A DNA stretch of 64,000 bases from Microbacterium sp. Leaf151. Its GTDB lineage: Bacteria > Actinomycetota > Actinomycetes > Actinomycetales > Microbacteriaceae. Location: the NCBI RefSeq assembly GCF_001424225.1, contig NZ_LMOR01000004.1:186001-250000 (forward strand), given 5' to 3'. Under the pieces are notes generated by a model. That model was not told the origin of the DNA and searched no databases. It was given only the letters and a program-made list of their open reading frames with translations. Shown in pieces: positions 1-7,560 of the stretch; within the stretch, counting starts at the first letter, position 1; each line of letters begins with the position of its first letter. The translations under genes were made by a program, and so were the position numbers.

Positions 1-107
1 TTGGCCTTGCGGTACAGGCGCGAACGCTGCCCGCGGTAACCGGACGCGCGCTCGAGGATGACGCGACGCTTCTTGTGGGCGTTTACTGCCCGCTTGACTC
101 TAGCCAT
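1..107 (-). CDS. rplT: 50S ribosomal protein L20, N-terminal part (runs off the window)
   Basis: Reverse translation from the ATG at 107 gives [20 protein letters not shown] and continues with [15 protein letters not shown], the highly conserved basic N-terminus of L20. Only about 35 codons are inside the window and the 3' end lies before base 1. L20 is an early-assembly 23S rRNA-binding protein of the large subunit. It is the last gene of infC-rpmI-rplT, 29 bases downstream of rpmI, so co-transcription is expected. The family assignment is near certain. In other bacteria L20 represses its own operon at the leader; whether it does so here cannot be seen from the sequence. Confidence 0.97.
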   Translation of the reverse strand, partial: MARVKRAVNAHKKRRVILERASGYRGQRSRLYRKA

Positions 108-136
108 TTCTGTTTCTTCCTAACGTGCGTCGGCGC

Positions 137-331
137 TCAGAGACCGAGGAGCTTCTTGGCGACCTTCGAGTCGCCCTTGGCCAGGACCTGCTCCTGGTTC
201 AGGCGGCGGGTGCGCTTCGAGGCCTTGCCTTCGAGGTTGTGGCGCATGCCGGCCTGCTGCTTCATGAGCTTGCCGCTACCGGTGAGCTTGAAGCGCTTCT
301 TGGCGCCCGAGTGGGTCTTCTGCTTCGGCAT
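137..331 (-). CDS. rpmI: 50S ribosomal protein L35
   Basis: This 64-residue, very basic protein starts [20 protein letters not shown], the conserved L35 start, and ends in the usual [13 protein letters not shown] tail. Length is typical of the family (64-66 aa). It is a small structural protein of the large ribosomal subunit. It lies between infC (48 bases upstream) and rplT (29 bases downstream) on the same strand, the standard order of the operon. No anomaly was seen. Confidence 0.98.
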   Translation of the reverse strand: MPKQKTHSGAKKRFKLTGSGKLMKQQAGMRHNLEGKASKRTRRLNQEQVLAKGDSKVAKKLLGL

Positions 332-379
332 CTGTCTTCCTTCGTTGGTCTTCCCGGCGGAGCGGGAGTCTGGGGAGCT

Positions 380-1006
380 TTACTCGGCGGGGGCCGAGGT
401 GGGCGTTTCTTCCGAGTCCGAGTCGCCGCGAGCAGCGCTGCGCGCCGCCTCACGGTTCGCCGCGCGCTGCGCGTTCTGCTCGGTCTTGACCTCGGACTTG
501 TTCTTGTGGGGCGCGACCACCATCACCATGTTGCGGCCGTCGATCGTGGGGTTCGACTCGACGGTGCCGAACTCGGCGACGTCTTCGGCGAACTTGCGGA
601 GCAGACGCACACCCTGCTCGGGACGCGACTGCTCGCGACCGCGGAACAGGATCATGGCCTTCACCTTGTCGCCCGCCTGGAGGAAGCCCTCGGCGCGCTT
701 GAGCTTGGTGATGTAGTCGTGGGCCTCGATCTTCAGACGGAACCGGACCTCTTTGAGGACGGTGTTCGCCTGGTTACGACGCGTCTCCTTGGCCTTCTGC
801 GCGGCCTCGTACTTGAACTTGCCGTAATCCATGATCTTGACCACGGGCGGCTTCGAGCTCGGCGCAACCTCGACCAGGTCGAGGTCCGCTTCCTGGGCCA
901 GGCGCAGCGCAGCTTCGATGCGGACGATGCCGACCTGCTCGCCGTTGGGTCCGACGAGACGGACCTCCGGGACTCGGATGCGCTCGTTGGTGCGGGGATC
1001 GCTGAT
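380..1006 (-). CDS. infC: Translation initiation factor IF-3, apparent ATC start
   Basis: The protein (208 aa) begins [20 protein letters not shown] (N-terminal domain), continues through the linker around [20 protein letters not shown], and has a C-terminal 30S-binding domain with an acidic/Ser/Thr-rich tail. IF-3 keeps subunits apart and checks start-codon selection. Reading upstream in frame from ISDPRT, there is no ATG, GTG, TTG or CTG before the in-frame TGA near 1095. A GAGGAG Shine-Dalgarno sits six bases before the ATC at 1004-1006, so ATC is the chosen start. A GTG at 844 would delete the whole N-terminal domain and is rejected. Non-AUG starts for infC are known (AUU in E. coli) and support self-regulation, which is inferred here. 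Confidence 0.93.
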   Translation of the reverse strand: MSDPRTNERIRVPEVRLVGPNGEQVGIVRIEAALRLAQEADLDLVEVAPSSKPPVVKIMDYGKFKYEAAQKAKETRRNQANTVLKEVRFRLKIEAHDYITKLKRAEGFLQAGDKVKAMILFRGREQSRPEQGVRLLRKFAEDVAEFGTVESNPTIDGRNMVMVVAPHKNKSEVKTEQNAQRAANREAARSAARGDSDSEETPTSAPAE

Positions 1007-1251
1007 GCGGAACTCCTCTTGTATGCGGATGACGGCCGCCGCGATCCGAGGGAATCGCGGGCGAAGAGGAGAAACACGCCACCCGGCACGGTGCTGTCAG
1101 CACCGGCTTCTGCACCCAGGCGACCCCGTGGGAAACGGAGCGGAGTGCGGGAACCCGGTAGCCTGGAACGGCAAGCGCGGGTGGGATGTGATCCTCTTTC
1201 GTACGGAGCGAAAAGCTCCGAAGCCCGCCACAGTCTAGCAGAGAGATTCAC
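1007..1251 (-). promoter_or_regulatory. infC operon promoter and structured leader
   Basis: This is the gap between infC and the divergent DUF1844 gene. On the minus strand a -10-like TAGACT lies at 1237-1232. Downstream of it are two perfect hairpins: a 6-bp stem (1204-1209 with 1215-1220, five-base loop) and a 7-bp stem (1089-1095 with 1099-1105, three-base loop). The deduced leader would be roughly 220 nt, long for this genome, and ends in the Shine-Dalgarno at 1013-1018. A regulatory role for this leader is inference; the hairpins and Shine-Dalgarno are directly visible. Confidence 0.5.
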
Positions 1252-1677
1252 GTGGACACGATCCCCTCCGACCAGCCCGCCGAAGACCCCTCCGCGCACC
1301 GCCACGGAGCTGAAGACGAACGTCTCGCGCGATGGGAAGAGCAGGAGCGCGCCGCGTCCTCCGCCACCCGCGACATCGCGGACGTCCCCGCGGTCGAGGT
1401 CATCACGACGGCGGCCGTGCACCTCATGAGCGCCGCCGCCGTCAAAACGGGACTTGCCGACGATCCCACTCACCAGCTCGACCTCGACGAGGCGCGCAAG
1501 CTCATCAACGCCCTCGCCGGTCTCATCACCGCCGGCGCCCCCGAGATCAGTGACATGCACGCGCGATCGCTCCGCGACGGACTGCGTTCGCTCCAGCTGG
1601 CGTTCCGTGAGGCGTCGACGATCCAGGACCCGATCGGCAAGGGGCCGGGAGAGAAGTGGACGGGTCCCGTCACGTAG
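1252..1677 (+). CDS. DUF1844 domain protein
   Basis: This 141-aa acidic soluble protein starts at a GTG ([20 protein letters not shown]) with AGAGAG upstream. The DUF1844 core is residues 45-120, with the signature [20 protein letters not shown] followed by [15 protein letters not shown]. The family is common in actinobacteria next to infC, as here, and its function is unknown. There is no signal peptide or membrane segment. It is divergent from infC. The 3' side enters the repeat-rich gap at 1678-2083. Confidence 0.85.
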   Translation: MDTIPSDQPAEDPSAHRHGAEDERLARWEEQERAASSATRDIADVPAVEVITTAAVHLMSAAAVKTGLADDPTHQLDLDEARKLINALAGLITAGAPEISDMHARSLRDGLRSLQLAFREASTIQDPIGKGPGEKWTGPVT

Positions 1678-1704
1678 GTCGTTCGTTCTGGGGTACTGGG
1701 CTCC

Positions 1705-1770
1705 GTGATGCCCCCTTCCCCAGGCAAGAGCAGGGCCCCTACCCCGATTGCCTGGGGAAGGGGGCATCAC
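1705..1770. repeat. 23-bp perfect inverted repeat (long hairpin)
   Basis: Bases 1705-1727 are exactly complementary to 1748-1770, leaving a 20-base loop. The arm begins GTGATGCCCCCTTCCCCAGG. It lies 28 bases after the DUF1844 stop, where a terminator would be placed. The stem is much longer than a usual intrinsic terminator and has no following T-run. Confidence 0.8.
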
Positions 1771-1920
1771 TGCGCCCTGTACCGCAGGCCGACTCCGCCG
1801 TGACACCCGCAGGGTATGAGAGGTATCACTGCGCCCTGTACCGCGGGCCGACTCCGCCGTGACACCCGCAGGGGTATGAGAGGCATCCCTGTGCCGAAGG
1901 CCGACTCCGCCGCGACATTG
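1764..1920. repeat. 59-60 bp direct repeat, about 2.5 copies
   Basis: Copies start at 1764, 1823 and 1883. The first two are nearly identical (shared core ACTGCGCCCTGTACCGC, then GGCCGACTCCGCCGTGACAC, then GTATGAGAG). The third is diverged and truncated. The first copy overlaps the right arm of the 23-bp inverted repeat. No coding role is evident. Confidence 0.8.
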
Positions 1921-1992
1921 CCGCAATGCCTTGCCCGTCGACCGAGGCAGTGGCATCCGGCCTTCGACGCCGCATGAGGACAGGGGATTCCG

Positions 1993-2032
1993 CGAGAACA
2001 GGACGCGTCGACCGAGCGAGGTCCTGTTCTCG
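1993..2032. terminator. 12-bp perfect hairpin, possible terminator
   Basis: CGAGAACAGGAC at 1993-2004 pairs perfectly with GTCCTGTTCTCG at 2021-2032 across a 16-base loop. It lies about 50 bases downstream of the SseB-family stop (minus strand) and could end that operon. There is no T-run. Confidence 0.45.
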
Positions 2033-2083
2033 AGCGATCGCCTGTCACGGCGCGGTCGTACTTGCGTTTCCGCGCGGCGCGGG

Positions 2084-2902
2084 TCAGACGTCTTTGCTGC
2101 GGTGCAACTTGACGGTGAGCGAGTCGACGAGCACGGCGATGCGGTCATCGGAGGCCCACCGGCGGGCGATGCGCGCGAGCACGGCATCCAGCTCCTCCTG
2201 CTCAAGGCCCGACATCAACTGCAGGTGCACGACGAGCTCCGGCCCGCGCAGACGACCCGTGGGGTCGCCCGACTCCACGGCGAGGTCGAGCACCGCGAGT
2301 TCGCCCGAGATGCTCTGCTGAAGGCCCGTGAAGATCAGCGGCGAGGTGTGAGCGGGTTCCCACGACTCGCCCTGGGCGATCGCCCAGAGCGCGGGGCGGC
2401 GGATGACGAACTCCGTCTCGGATCCCGGATCGATCACGATGAGCTCGGTGTCTTCGGATGCGGCGGCCAGCGCCGTGCGTCGACCGTCTGCGGGAACGGG
2501 GCGCGCCGTGGCATCCCAGGTCTGAAGTGCCGTGACGGAGGTGAAGACCGGGAGGACCTTGCGCCCGTCCGGGGCGGCGACGGTGACGATCGACAGCTCC
2601 TGCGTCTTATCGACCTCGAGCCCGTGCGCGCCGATGCCGTGGTCGCCCTTCTCGGCGACGAGCGGGATCAGCAGGCGCGCCGTGCGATAGGCGTCGACGA
2701 CCGCACGCGCATCGCCCTCCGCTGTTCCGAATACCAGGAGCGCCGAGAGCAGTGCCGGATCGGCCGACCCGTCATCGCCCGAGTGCGGATTGGGTGAGAA
2801 GCTGCGCCCCTCCCAGGGCAGGCCCGCCGAGTCGGCGCCGGCGCCGTGCGGGACGTGATCGTGCGACCCGTGACCGTGCGGACCGTCAGTGTCCGGCGAC
2901 AT
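2084..2902 (-). CDS. SseB family protein with His-rich N-terminus
   Basis: From the ATG at 2902 this is a 272-aa soluble protein. The start is inside the end of priA (17-base overlap), which suggests translational coupling. Residues 1-25 are unusual, with five His in the stretch [15 protein letters not shown]. The body resembles SseB-family proteins: [20 protein letters not shown], then [10 protein letters not shown], then [20 protein letters not shown]. SseB-like proteins occur at this place after the his genes in many actinobacteria; their function is not established. A further in-frame upstream start would lie wholly within priA and is not favoured. The family call is good; function is unknown. 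Confidence 0.8.
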   Translation of the reverse strand: MSPDTDGPHGHGSHDHVPHGAGADSAGLPWEGRSFSPNPHSGDDGSADPALLSALLVFGTAEGDARAVVDAYRTARLLIPLVAEKGDHGIGAHGLEVDKTQELSIVTVAAPDGRKVLPVFTSVTALQTWDATARPVPADGRRTALAAASEDTELIVIDPGSETEFVIRRPALWAIAQGESWEPAHTSPLIFTGLQQSISGELAVLDLAVESGDPTGRLRGPELVVHLQLMSGLEQEELDAVLARIARRWASDDRIAVLVDSLTVKLHRSKDV

Positions 2903-3632
2903 CCAGTGCCTCAGCGAGCGTGAACTGCCCCGCGTAGAGCGCCTTGCCGACGATGGCGCCCTCGACACCGAGGGGCACGAGGTCGCGCAGCGCCACGATG
3001 TCGTCGAGGCTCGACACGCCGCCGGAGGCGACGATCGGCTTCGGGGTGCGCTGGGTCATCTCGCGCAGCAGTTCGATGTTGGGGCCGCGGAGCGTGCCGT
3101 CTTTGGTGACGTCGGTGACGACGTAGCGACTGCAGCCGGCATCCTCGAGACGATCGAGCACCGTCCACAGATCGCCGCCGTCGCGCGTCCATCCGCGGGC
3201 CGCGAGGGTCGTGCCGCGCACGTCGAGACCGACGGCGATGGCCTCGCCGTAGCGGTTGATGACATCGGCTGCCCACTCGGGGTTCTCGAGCGCCGCGGTG
3301 CCGAGGTTGATACGGCTCGCTCCGCTTTCGAGCGCCGCCTCGAGCGTGCGGTCGTCACGGATGCCGCCCGACAGCTCCACCTGCACGCCCTTGACCTGCT
3401 TGATGACCTTGCGCATGACGTGGGCATTGCTGCCACGGCCGAAGGCGGCGTCGAGGTCGACGAGGTGGATCCACTGCGCGCCCTGGCGGGCGAAGTCGGC
3501 GGCCGCGTCGACGGGGTCGCCGTAGCTGGTCTCGGTACCGGCCTCGCCCTGGGTCAGACGGACGGCTTTGCCGTCAGCCACATCGACCGCCGGAAGCAGC
3601 ACAAGTTCGGGCGTGGACGCGAAATCGTTCAT
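2886..3632 (-). CDS. priA: Bifunctional phosphoribosyl isomerase PriA (HisA/TrpF)
   Basis: This 248-aa TIM-barrel isomerase starts at ATG 3632 ([20 protein letters not shown]) with AGGAG just upstream. The catalytic aspartates are visible as D17 in [10 protein letters not shown] and D174 in [11 protein letters not shown]. Phosphate-binding glycine loops appear as [10 protein letters not shown] and [11 protein letters not shown]. Actinobacterial PriA isomerises both ProFAR (histidine) and PRA (tryptophan); the strong resemblance to mycobacterial PriA, including [12 protein letters not shown], supports that dual role. It lies 46 bases after hisH and overlaps the SseB-family gene. Whether a separate trpF exists elsewhere is unknown. 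Confidence 0.93.
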   Translation of the reverse strand: MNDFASTPELVLLPAVDVADGKAVRLTQGEAGTETSYGDPVDAAADFARQGAQWIHLVDLDAAFGRGSNAHVMRKVIKQVKGVQVELSGGIRDDRTLEAALESGASRINLGTAALENPEWAADVINRYGEAIAVGLDVRGTTLAARGWTRDGGDLWTVLDRLEDAGCSRYVVTDVTKDGTLRGPNIELLREMTQRTPKPIVASGGVSSLDDIVALRDLVPLGVEGAIVGKALYAGQFTLAEALDVAGH

Positions 3633-3678
3633 GGCTCCTCGCACCCTTCGGCGCATCTCGCCGAGCCGGGGCACGAGG

Positions 3679-4329
3679 TCACACAGTAGTCGCGCTCAGC
3701 CCGTCGATCCAATTGGCGAGGAGGCGGATGCCGGCTTCGCCCGACTTCTCGGGGTGGAACTGGGTCGCCGCCAGCGGGCCGTTCTCGACCGCTGCGATGA
3801 AGGGCGCGCCGTAGGTGCACCACGTCACGGACGGCTGCGGGAACGGCGGGGTGACGTCCAGCTGCCACTCCTGCGCGGCGTACGAGTGCACGAAGTAGAA
3901 CCGCTCGCGCTCGATGCCCTCGAAAAGGCGGGAATCCTCGCCCGCGGTGACGGTGTTCCAGCCCATGTGCGGCAACACGGGCGCCTTGAGCTCGGCGACG
4001 GTGCCCGGCCACTCCCCCAGCCCCGGCGTGTCGGTGCCGCGCTCGATCCCGCGGTCGAACATGACCTGCATGCCGACGCAGATGCCCAGGACCGGTCGAC
4101 CGCCGGCGAGGCGGCGGTCGATGATCTCGCCGCCGCGACTGGCGTTCAGGGAATCCATGACCGCGCGAAACGCGCCGACGCCGGGCACCAGGAGACCGTC
4201 GGCGTCGAGCAGCAGCGACCGGTCGGCGGTCAGGCGGGCGTCGGCACCGGCCTCGACGAGGGCCTTGACGGCGGAGTGGACGTTGCCCGACCCGTAGTCG
4301 AGAACCGCGACGACGGGCTTGGCCGTCAC
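3679..4329 (-). CDS. hisH: Imidazole glycerol phosphate synthase subunit HisH
   Basis: This is a 216-aa class I glutamine amidotransferase. It starts [13 protein letters not shown], has the nucleophile C84 in LGICVGMQ, and the H192/E194 pair in FHPEKSG, so the triad is complete. It supplies ammonia from glutamine to HisF for imidazole ring formation. HisF is not in this window. The ATG overlaps the hisB stop as ATGA. The N-terminus and length match the family. Confidence 0.96.
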   Translation of the reverse strand: MTAKPVVAVLDYGSGNVHSAVKALVEAGADARLTADRSLLLDADGLLVPGVGAFRAVMDSLNASRGGEIIDRRLAGGRPVLGICVGMQVMFDRGIERGTDTPGLGEWPGTVAELKAPVLPHMGWNTVTAGEDSRLFEGIERERFYFVHSYAAQEWQLDVTPPFPQPSVTWCTYGAPFIAAVENGPLAATQFHPEKSGEAGIRLLANWIDGLSATTV

Positions 4330-4940
4330 AGTGCACCCTTGGTGCTCGGGATGCCGTCGACGAGGGGATCGAGGGCCTTTGCCTGCCGGAAGGCGCGCGC
4401 GAGCGCCTTGTACTCCGCCTCGGCGATGTGGTGCGGGTCGCGTCCGCCGAGGACGCGCACGTGCACGGTGAGCCCCGCGTGGATCGAGATGGCCTCGAAC
4501 GAGTGGCGCACGAGTGAGCCGGTGAAGTGGCCCCCGATGAGGTGGTGCTCGAAGCCGGCGGGCTCGCCGGTGTGCACGAGATACGGACGACCGCTGATGT
4601 CGACCACCGCCTGCGCCAGTGCCTCGTCGAGCGGCACGAGGGCGTCGCCGTAGCGCGCGATGCCGGACTTGTCGCCGAGTGCCTGGCGGATGGCCTGGCC
4701 GAGCACGATCGAGGTGTCCTCGACGGTGTGGTGGGCGTCGATGTGGGTGTCGCCGGTTGCGCGCACGCGCAGGTCGGTGAGCGAGTGCTTCGCGAACGCC
4801 GTGAGCATGTGGTCGAAGAACGGCACCGTCGTCTGGATGTCGCTCGCACCGCGTCCGTCGAGATCCAACTCGAGCTCGATGTGCGACTCGCTCGTCTCGC
4901 GCGTGAACGAGGCGGTGCGGGGCGTGGCGGGGCCGGTCAT
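4326..4940 (-). CDS. hisB: Imidazoleglycerol-phosphate dehydratase
   Basis: This 204-aa protein begins [20 protein letters not shown]. Metal-binding motifs are present: [25 protein letters not shown], and near the end [17 protein letters not shown]. It is the monofunctional dehydratase, without the phosphatase domain fused in enterobacteria. It dehydrates IGP to imidazole-acetol phosphate. The ATG at 4940 overlaps the hisC stop (ATGA), and its own stop overlaps the hisH start in the same way, so the three genes are translationally linked. Confidence 0.97.
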   Translation of the reverse strand: MTGPATPRTASFTRETSESHIELELDLDGRGASDIQTTVPFFDHMLTAFAKHSLTDLRVRATGDTHIDAHHTVEDTSIVLGQAIRQALGDKSGIARYGDALVPLDEALAQAVVDISGRPYLVHTGEPAGFEHHLIGGHFTGSLVRHSFEAISIHAGLTVHVRVLGGRDPHHIAEAEYKALARAFRQAKALDPLVDGIPSTKGAL

Positions 4941-6031
4941 GATCGGGATCCTATCGAGGCGAGGGCGTCGAGGAACGCGGTGGTCTCGTCGGCCGTGCCG
5001 GCCGACACGCGCAGGTGGTGGGGGATTCCCACGTCGCGGATGAGCACGCCGCGGTCGTAGAGGGCCTTCCACGTCGCGGCCGGGTCGTCGACCGCTCCGA
5101 ACAACACGAAGTTCGCCCACGACTCGTGCGCCGTGTAGCCGAGGGCCGACACCGTCGCCGAGATGCGATCGCGCTGGGCGACGATCTCGTCGACCATGCC
5201 CAGCATCGTCTCGGCGTGGCCCAGCGCCGCGGTCGCCGCCGCCTGGGTCAAGGCGCTCAGGTGGTAGGGCAGACGCACCAGACGCAGGGCGTCGACGAAG
5301 GCCGGGTCGGCCGCGAGATAGCCCACCCGCGCGCCGGCGAAAGCGAAGGCCTTGCTCATCGTGCGCGAGACGACCAAGCGCGGGCGACCGGGAAGAAGCG
5401 CCACGGCGGACGGCTCGTCGCGCGGGGCGAACTCCTCGTACGCCTCGTCGACGATGACGACACCGTCGGTCGCGTCGTAGACCGCCTCGATGACGTCGCG
5501 TCGGAGCGGGGTACCCGTGGGGTTGTTGGGCGCACAGAGGAAGACGATGTCGGGACGCTGCTCGCGGACCTGAGCGGCCGCGGACTCCGCCGTCAGGGAG
5601 AAATCGTGATCGCGGTGCCCGGCGATCCATCGCGCACCGGTGGCGCGCGTGAGAATCGGATACATCGAGTAGGTGGGCGCGAAGCCCATCGCGGTACGAC
5701 CGGGACCGCCGAACGCCTGAAGGATGTGCTGCAGGACCTCGTTCGAGCCGTTGGCCGCCCAGATCTGCTCGGCACCCAGGCCGTGGCCCAGGTAGTGCGC
5801 GAACGCCTCGCGCAACCCGGTGAACTCACGATCGGGATAACGGTTCACGTCGCGGAGGGCCCGGGCGACGGCATCCAAGATGTCGTCGGCGACCTCCGAT
5901 GGAACGGGATGCGTGTTCTCGTTCACGTTCAGCGCCACCGGGAGCGGCGCCTGCGGTGCTCCATACGGGGTCATCCCCCGCAGATCGTCGCGAAGAGGCA
6001 GGTCGTCGAGGCGTACGGTCACCTCACCCAT
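4937..6031 (-). CDS. hisC: Histidinol-phosphate aminotransferase
   Basis: This 364-aa fold-type I PLP enzyme starts at ATG 6031 ([20 protein letters not shown]). It shows [11 protein letters not shown] near the N-terminus, [22 protein letters not shown] with the PLP-contact Asp, and the Schiff-base Lys in [17 protein letters not shown]. It converts imidazole-acetol phosphate to histidinol phosphate. It is the first gene of hisC-hisB-hisH-priA-SseB; hisD is not upstream here. A longer in-frame extension to 6121 has no family similarity and was not used. Confidence 0.95.
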   Translation of the reverse strand: MGEVTVRLDDLPLRDDLRGMTPYGAPQAPLPVALNVNENTHPVPSEVADDILDAVARALRDVNRYPDREFTGLREAFAHYLGHGLGAEQIWAANGSNEVLQHILQAFGGPGRTAMGFAPTYSMYPILTRATGARWIAGHRDHDFSLTAESAAAQVREQRPDIVFLCAPNNPTGTPLRRDVIEAVYDATDGVVIVDEAYEEFAPRDEPSAVALLPGRPRLVVSRTMSKAFAFAGARVGYLAADPAFVDALRLVRLPYHLSALTQAAATAALGHAETMLGMVDEIVAQRDRISATVSALGYTAHESWANFVLFGAVDDPAATWKALYDRGVLIRDVGIPHHLRVSAGTADETTAFLDALASIGSRS

Positions 6032-6086
6032 CGTAGGCGGCGGGCGGCGCGGCGACTCACGCGGCATGGCCTGCGCGGAGCGGGCG

Positions 6087-6437
6087 TCAGTTCGCGGGGG
6101 CGTACTCGACGGGGATCGCAATGCGCTGACCGGCCGCCACCGAACCGCCGGACAGGGCGTTGAGACGGGAGATCTTGGCGACGACGTCGCGGGGATCGGC
6201 CGCGGGCGCCAGCTCTTCGGCGATCGACCACAGGGTGTCGCCGCTCATGACGGTGACCTCGGGGAAGGAACCCGCGGGGGCCCCGGCGTCGTTCGAGGCC
6301 AGCGCGGCACCGCCGCCGACGACCGCGACACCCAGAGCCACGGCGAGCGGCAGCGACACCAGGAAGGTGACGGCGCGGCGACCGCGCGGCGTGATGCGCA
6401 GGCGGGTGGTGGGGGTGGAGATGGCGATGCTGGTCAT
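6087..6437 (-). CDS. Small LysM membrane protein next to lexA, possible SOS division inhibitor
   Basis: This 116-aa protein starts MTSIAISTPTTRLRITPRGR with GAGGAG eight bases upstream. One transmembrane or signal segment (about residues 24-46, FLVSLPLAVALGVAVVGGGA) precedes one LysM domain (about 62-112: VMSGDTLWSIAEELAPA, GQRIAIP). The layout, a short cytoplasmic part, one membrane segment and an outside LysM, resembles Bacillus YneA. In M. tuberculosis the LysM gene Rv2719c sits beside lexA and is damage-induced. Two SOS-like boxes lie 60-86 bases upstream. A role in pausing division during DNA damage is inferred from context. Confidence 0.82.
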   Translation of the reverse strand: MTSIAISTPTTRLRITPRGRRAVTFLVSLPLAVALGVAVVGGGAALASNDAGAPAGSFPEVTVMSGDTLWSIAEELAPAADPRDVVAKISRLNALSGGSVAAGQRIAIPVEYAPAN

Positions 6438-6496
6438 GGTGTGCTCCTCAGTGGGGAGAGATTCGCACCCCGCCCTCGGCCGGGAGGACGGGAGTG

Positions 6497-6523
6497 CGAA
6501 TCTGTGTTCCGAATCTATCTTCG
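6497..6523. promoter_or_regulatory. Two overlapping SOS (LexA)-box-like sites
   Basis: CGAATCTGTGTTCC (6497-6510) and CGAATCTATCTTCG (6510-6523) each match CGAAC-N4-GTTCG with two mismatches and share one base. They lie between the divergent LysM gene and lexA, closer to the LysM gene. Confidence 0.55.
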
Positions 6524-6696
6524 ATACTGCGTGGGTGTCAAGACGACGTCTGTCGGAGACGAATCGAACGCGACACGCGTGAGCTTCCGTGTGATTCGCC
6601 TCGCCGACCGGATACGGTTTCGACACGGAGACCTCATCACCAACCTCCGACATTCGAATTTCCGCCGCCCTTCCCGCGGCGCGAGGGGAGCATCAG

Positions 6697-7383
6697 ATGA
6701 CCGACGCGACGACCGCCGGCCGCGACCGACCGCAGACGCGTCGGCGCAAGAACCTCAGCGACAAGCAGCTCGCGATCCTCGAGGTCATCCAGCGTTCGAT
6801 CGCGCGGCACGGCTATCCGCCGAGCATGCGCGAGATCGGCGACGCGGTCGGCCTGAAATCGCTGTCGAGCGTCACCCACCAGCTGAACCAGCTCGAGCTC
6901 AGCGGCTACCTGCGCCGCGACCCGGGCAAGACCCGCGCCATGGAGGTGCTGATCGACCTTCCCGGCACCGCCGCCGAGAACCCGGCCGACACCGCACCCT
7001 CGGTGGGCGACGCCGCCCTCGTGCCGCTGGTGGGCCGGATCGCGGCGGGCGTGCCCATCACCGCCGACCAGCAGGTGGAGGAGATCTTCCCCCTCCCCCG
7101 CCAGCTCGTCGGCAAGGGCGAGTTGTTCATGCTCAAGGTCTCGGGCGAATCGATGATCGACGCGGCGATCTGCGACGGCGACTGGGTGGTCGTGCGGTCG
7201 CAGGCGAACGCCGAGAACGGCGAGATCGTCGCCGCGATGCTCGACGGCGAGGCCACGGTGAAGACGTTCCGTCGCCGCGACGGCCACACCTGGCTCCTGC
7301 CCCGCAACACCGCCTTCGAACCCATCCTCGGAGACGAGGCCGTCCTGCTGGGTCGTGTCGTGGCGGTGCTGCGCGCGGTGTGA
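6697..7383 (+). CDS. lexA: SOS repressor LexA
   Basis: This is a 228-aa protein. The N-terminal winged helix-turn-helix spans about residues 20-85 ([40 protein letters not shown]). The self-cleavage site is A117-G118 in GRIAAGVP. The catalytic dyad is S152 in [14 protein letters not shown] and K189 in EATVKTF, all intact. LexA represses DNA-damage genes and autocleaves on RecA filaments. The gene is divergent from the LysM gene; the box-like sites at 6497-6523 are about 175 bases upstream. The hydrophilic N-terminal 18 residues are typical of actinobacterial LexA. Confidence 0.97.
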   Translation: MTDATTAGRDRPQTRRRKNLSDKQLAILEVIQRSIARHGYPPSMREIGDAVGLKSLSSVTHQLNQLELSGYLRRDPGKTRAMEVLIDLPGTAAENPADTAPSVGDAALVPLVGRIAAGVPITADQQVEEIFPLPRQLVGKGELFMLKVSGESMIDAAICDGDWVVVRSQANAENGEIVAAMLDGEATVKTFRRRDGHTWLLPRNTAFEPILGDEAVLLGRVVAVLRAV

Positions 7384-7547
7384 CGCCATCGTCCACTCGC
7401 GGCGACACCCGAAGAGAGGGTCGCTGTCAGGTGTTCGGACGTTCTCCACGGCGCGAAACGGGGTGGACACGCGGCGCAGCCGGCGTGGCCGCTCGCGCAG
7501 AGAACGGCCTGAGAACATCGCCCGTGCCGCGTGGCGGAGGTGGTCCG

Positions 7548-7553
7548 TAGGGT
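7548..7553 (+). promoter_or_regulatory. -10 hexamer TAGGGT, leaderless type
   Basis: TAGGGT lies seven bases before the ATG at 7561, so transcription would begin at or next to the start codon. There is no Shine-Dalgarno between. Confidence 0.5.
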
Positions 7554-7560
7554 GGGAACC

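Larger units (their letters stand above)
1678..2083. other. Repeat- and hairpin-rich intergenic region
   Basis: This 406-base gap lies between the convergent DUF1844 and SseB genes. Short open frames cross it, but none has family-like sequence or a ribosome site. It holds a 23-bp perfect inverted repeat, two and a half copies of a 59-60 bp direct repeat, and a 12-bp inverted repeat, each listed separately. Confidence 0.7.
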
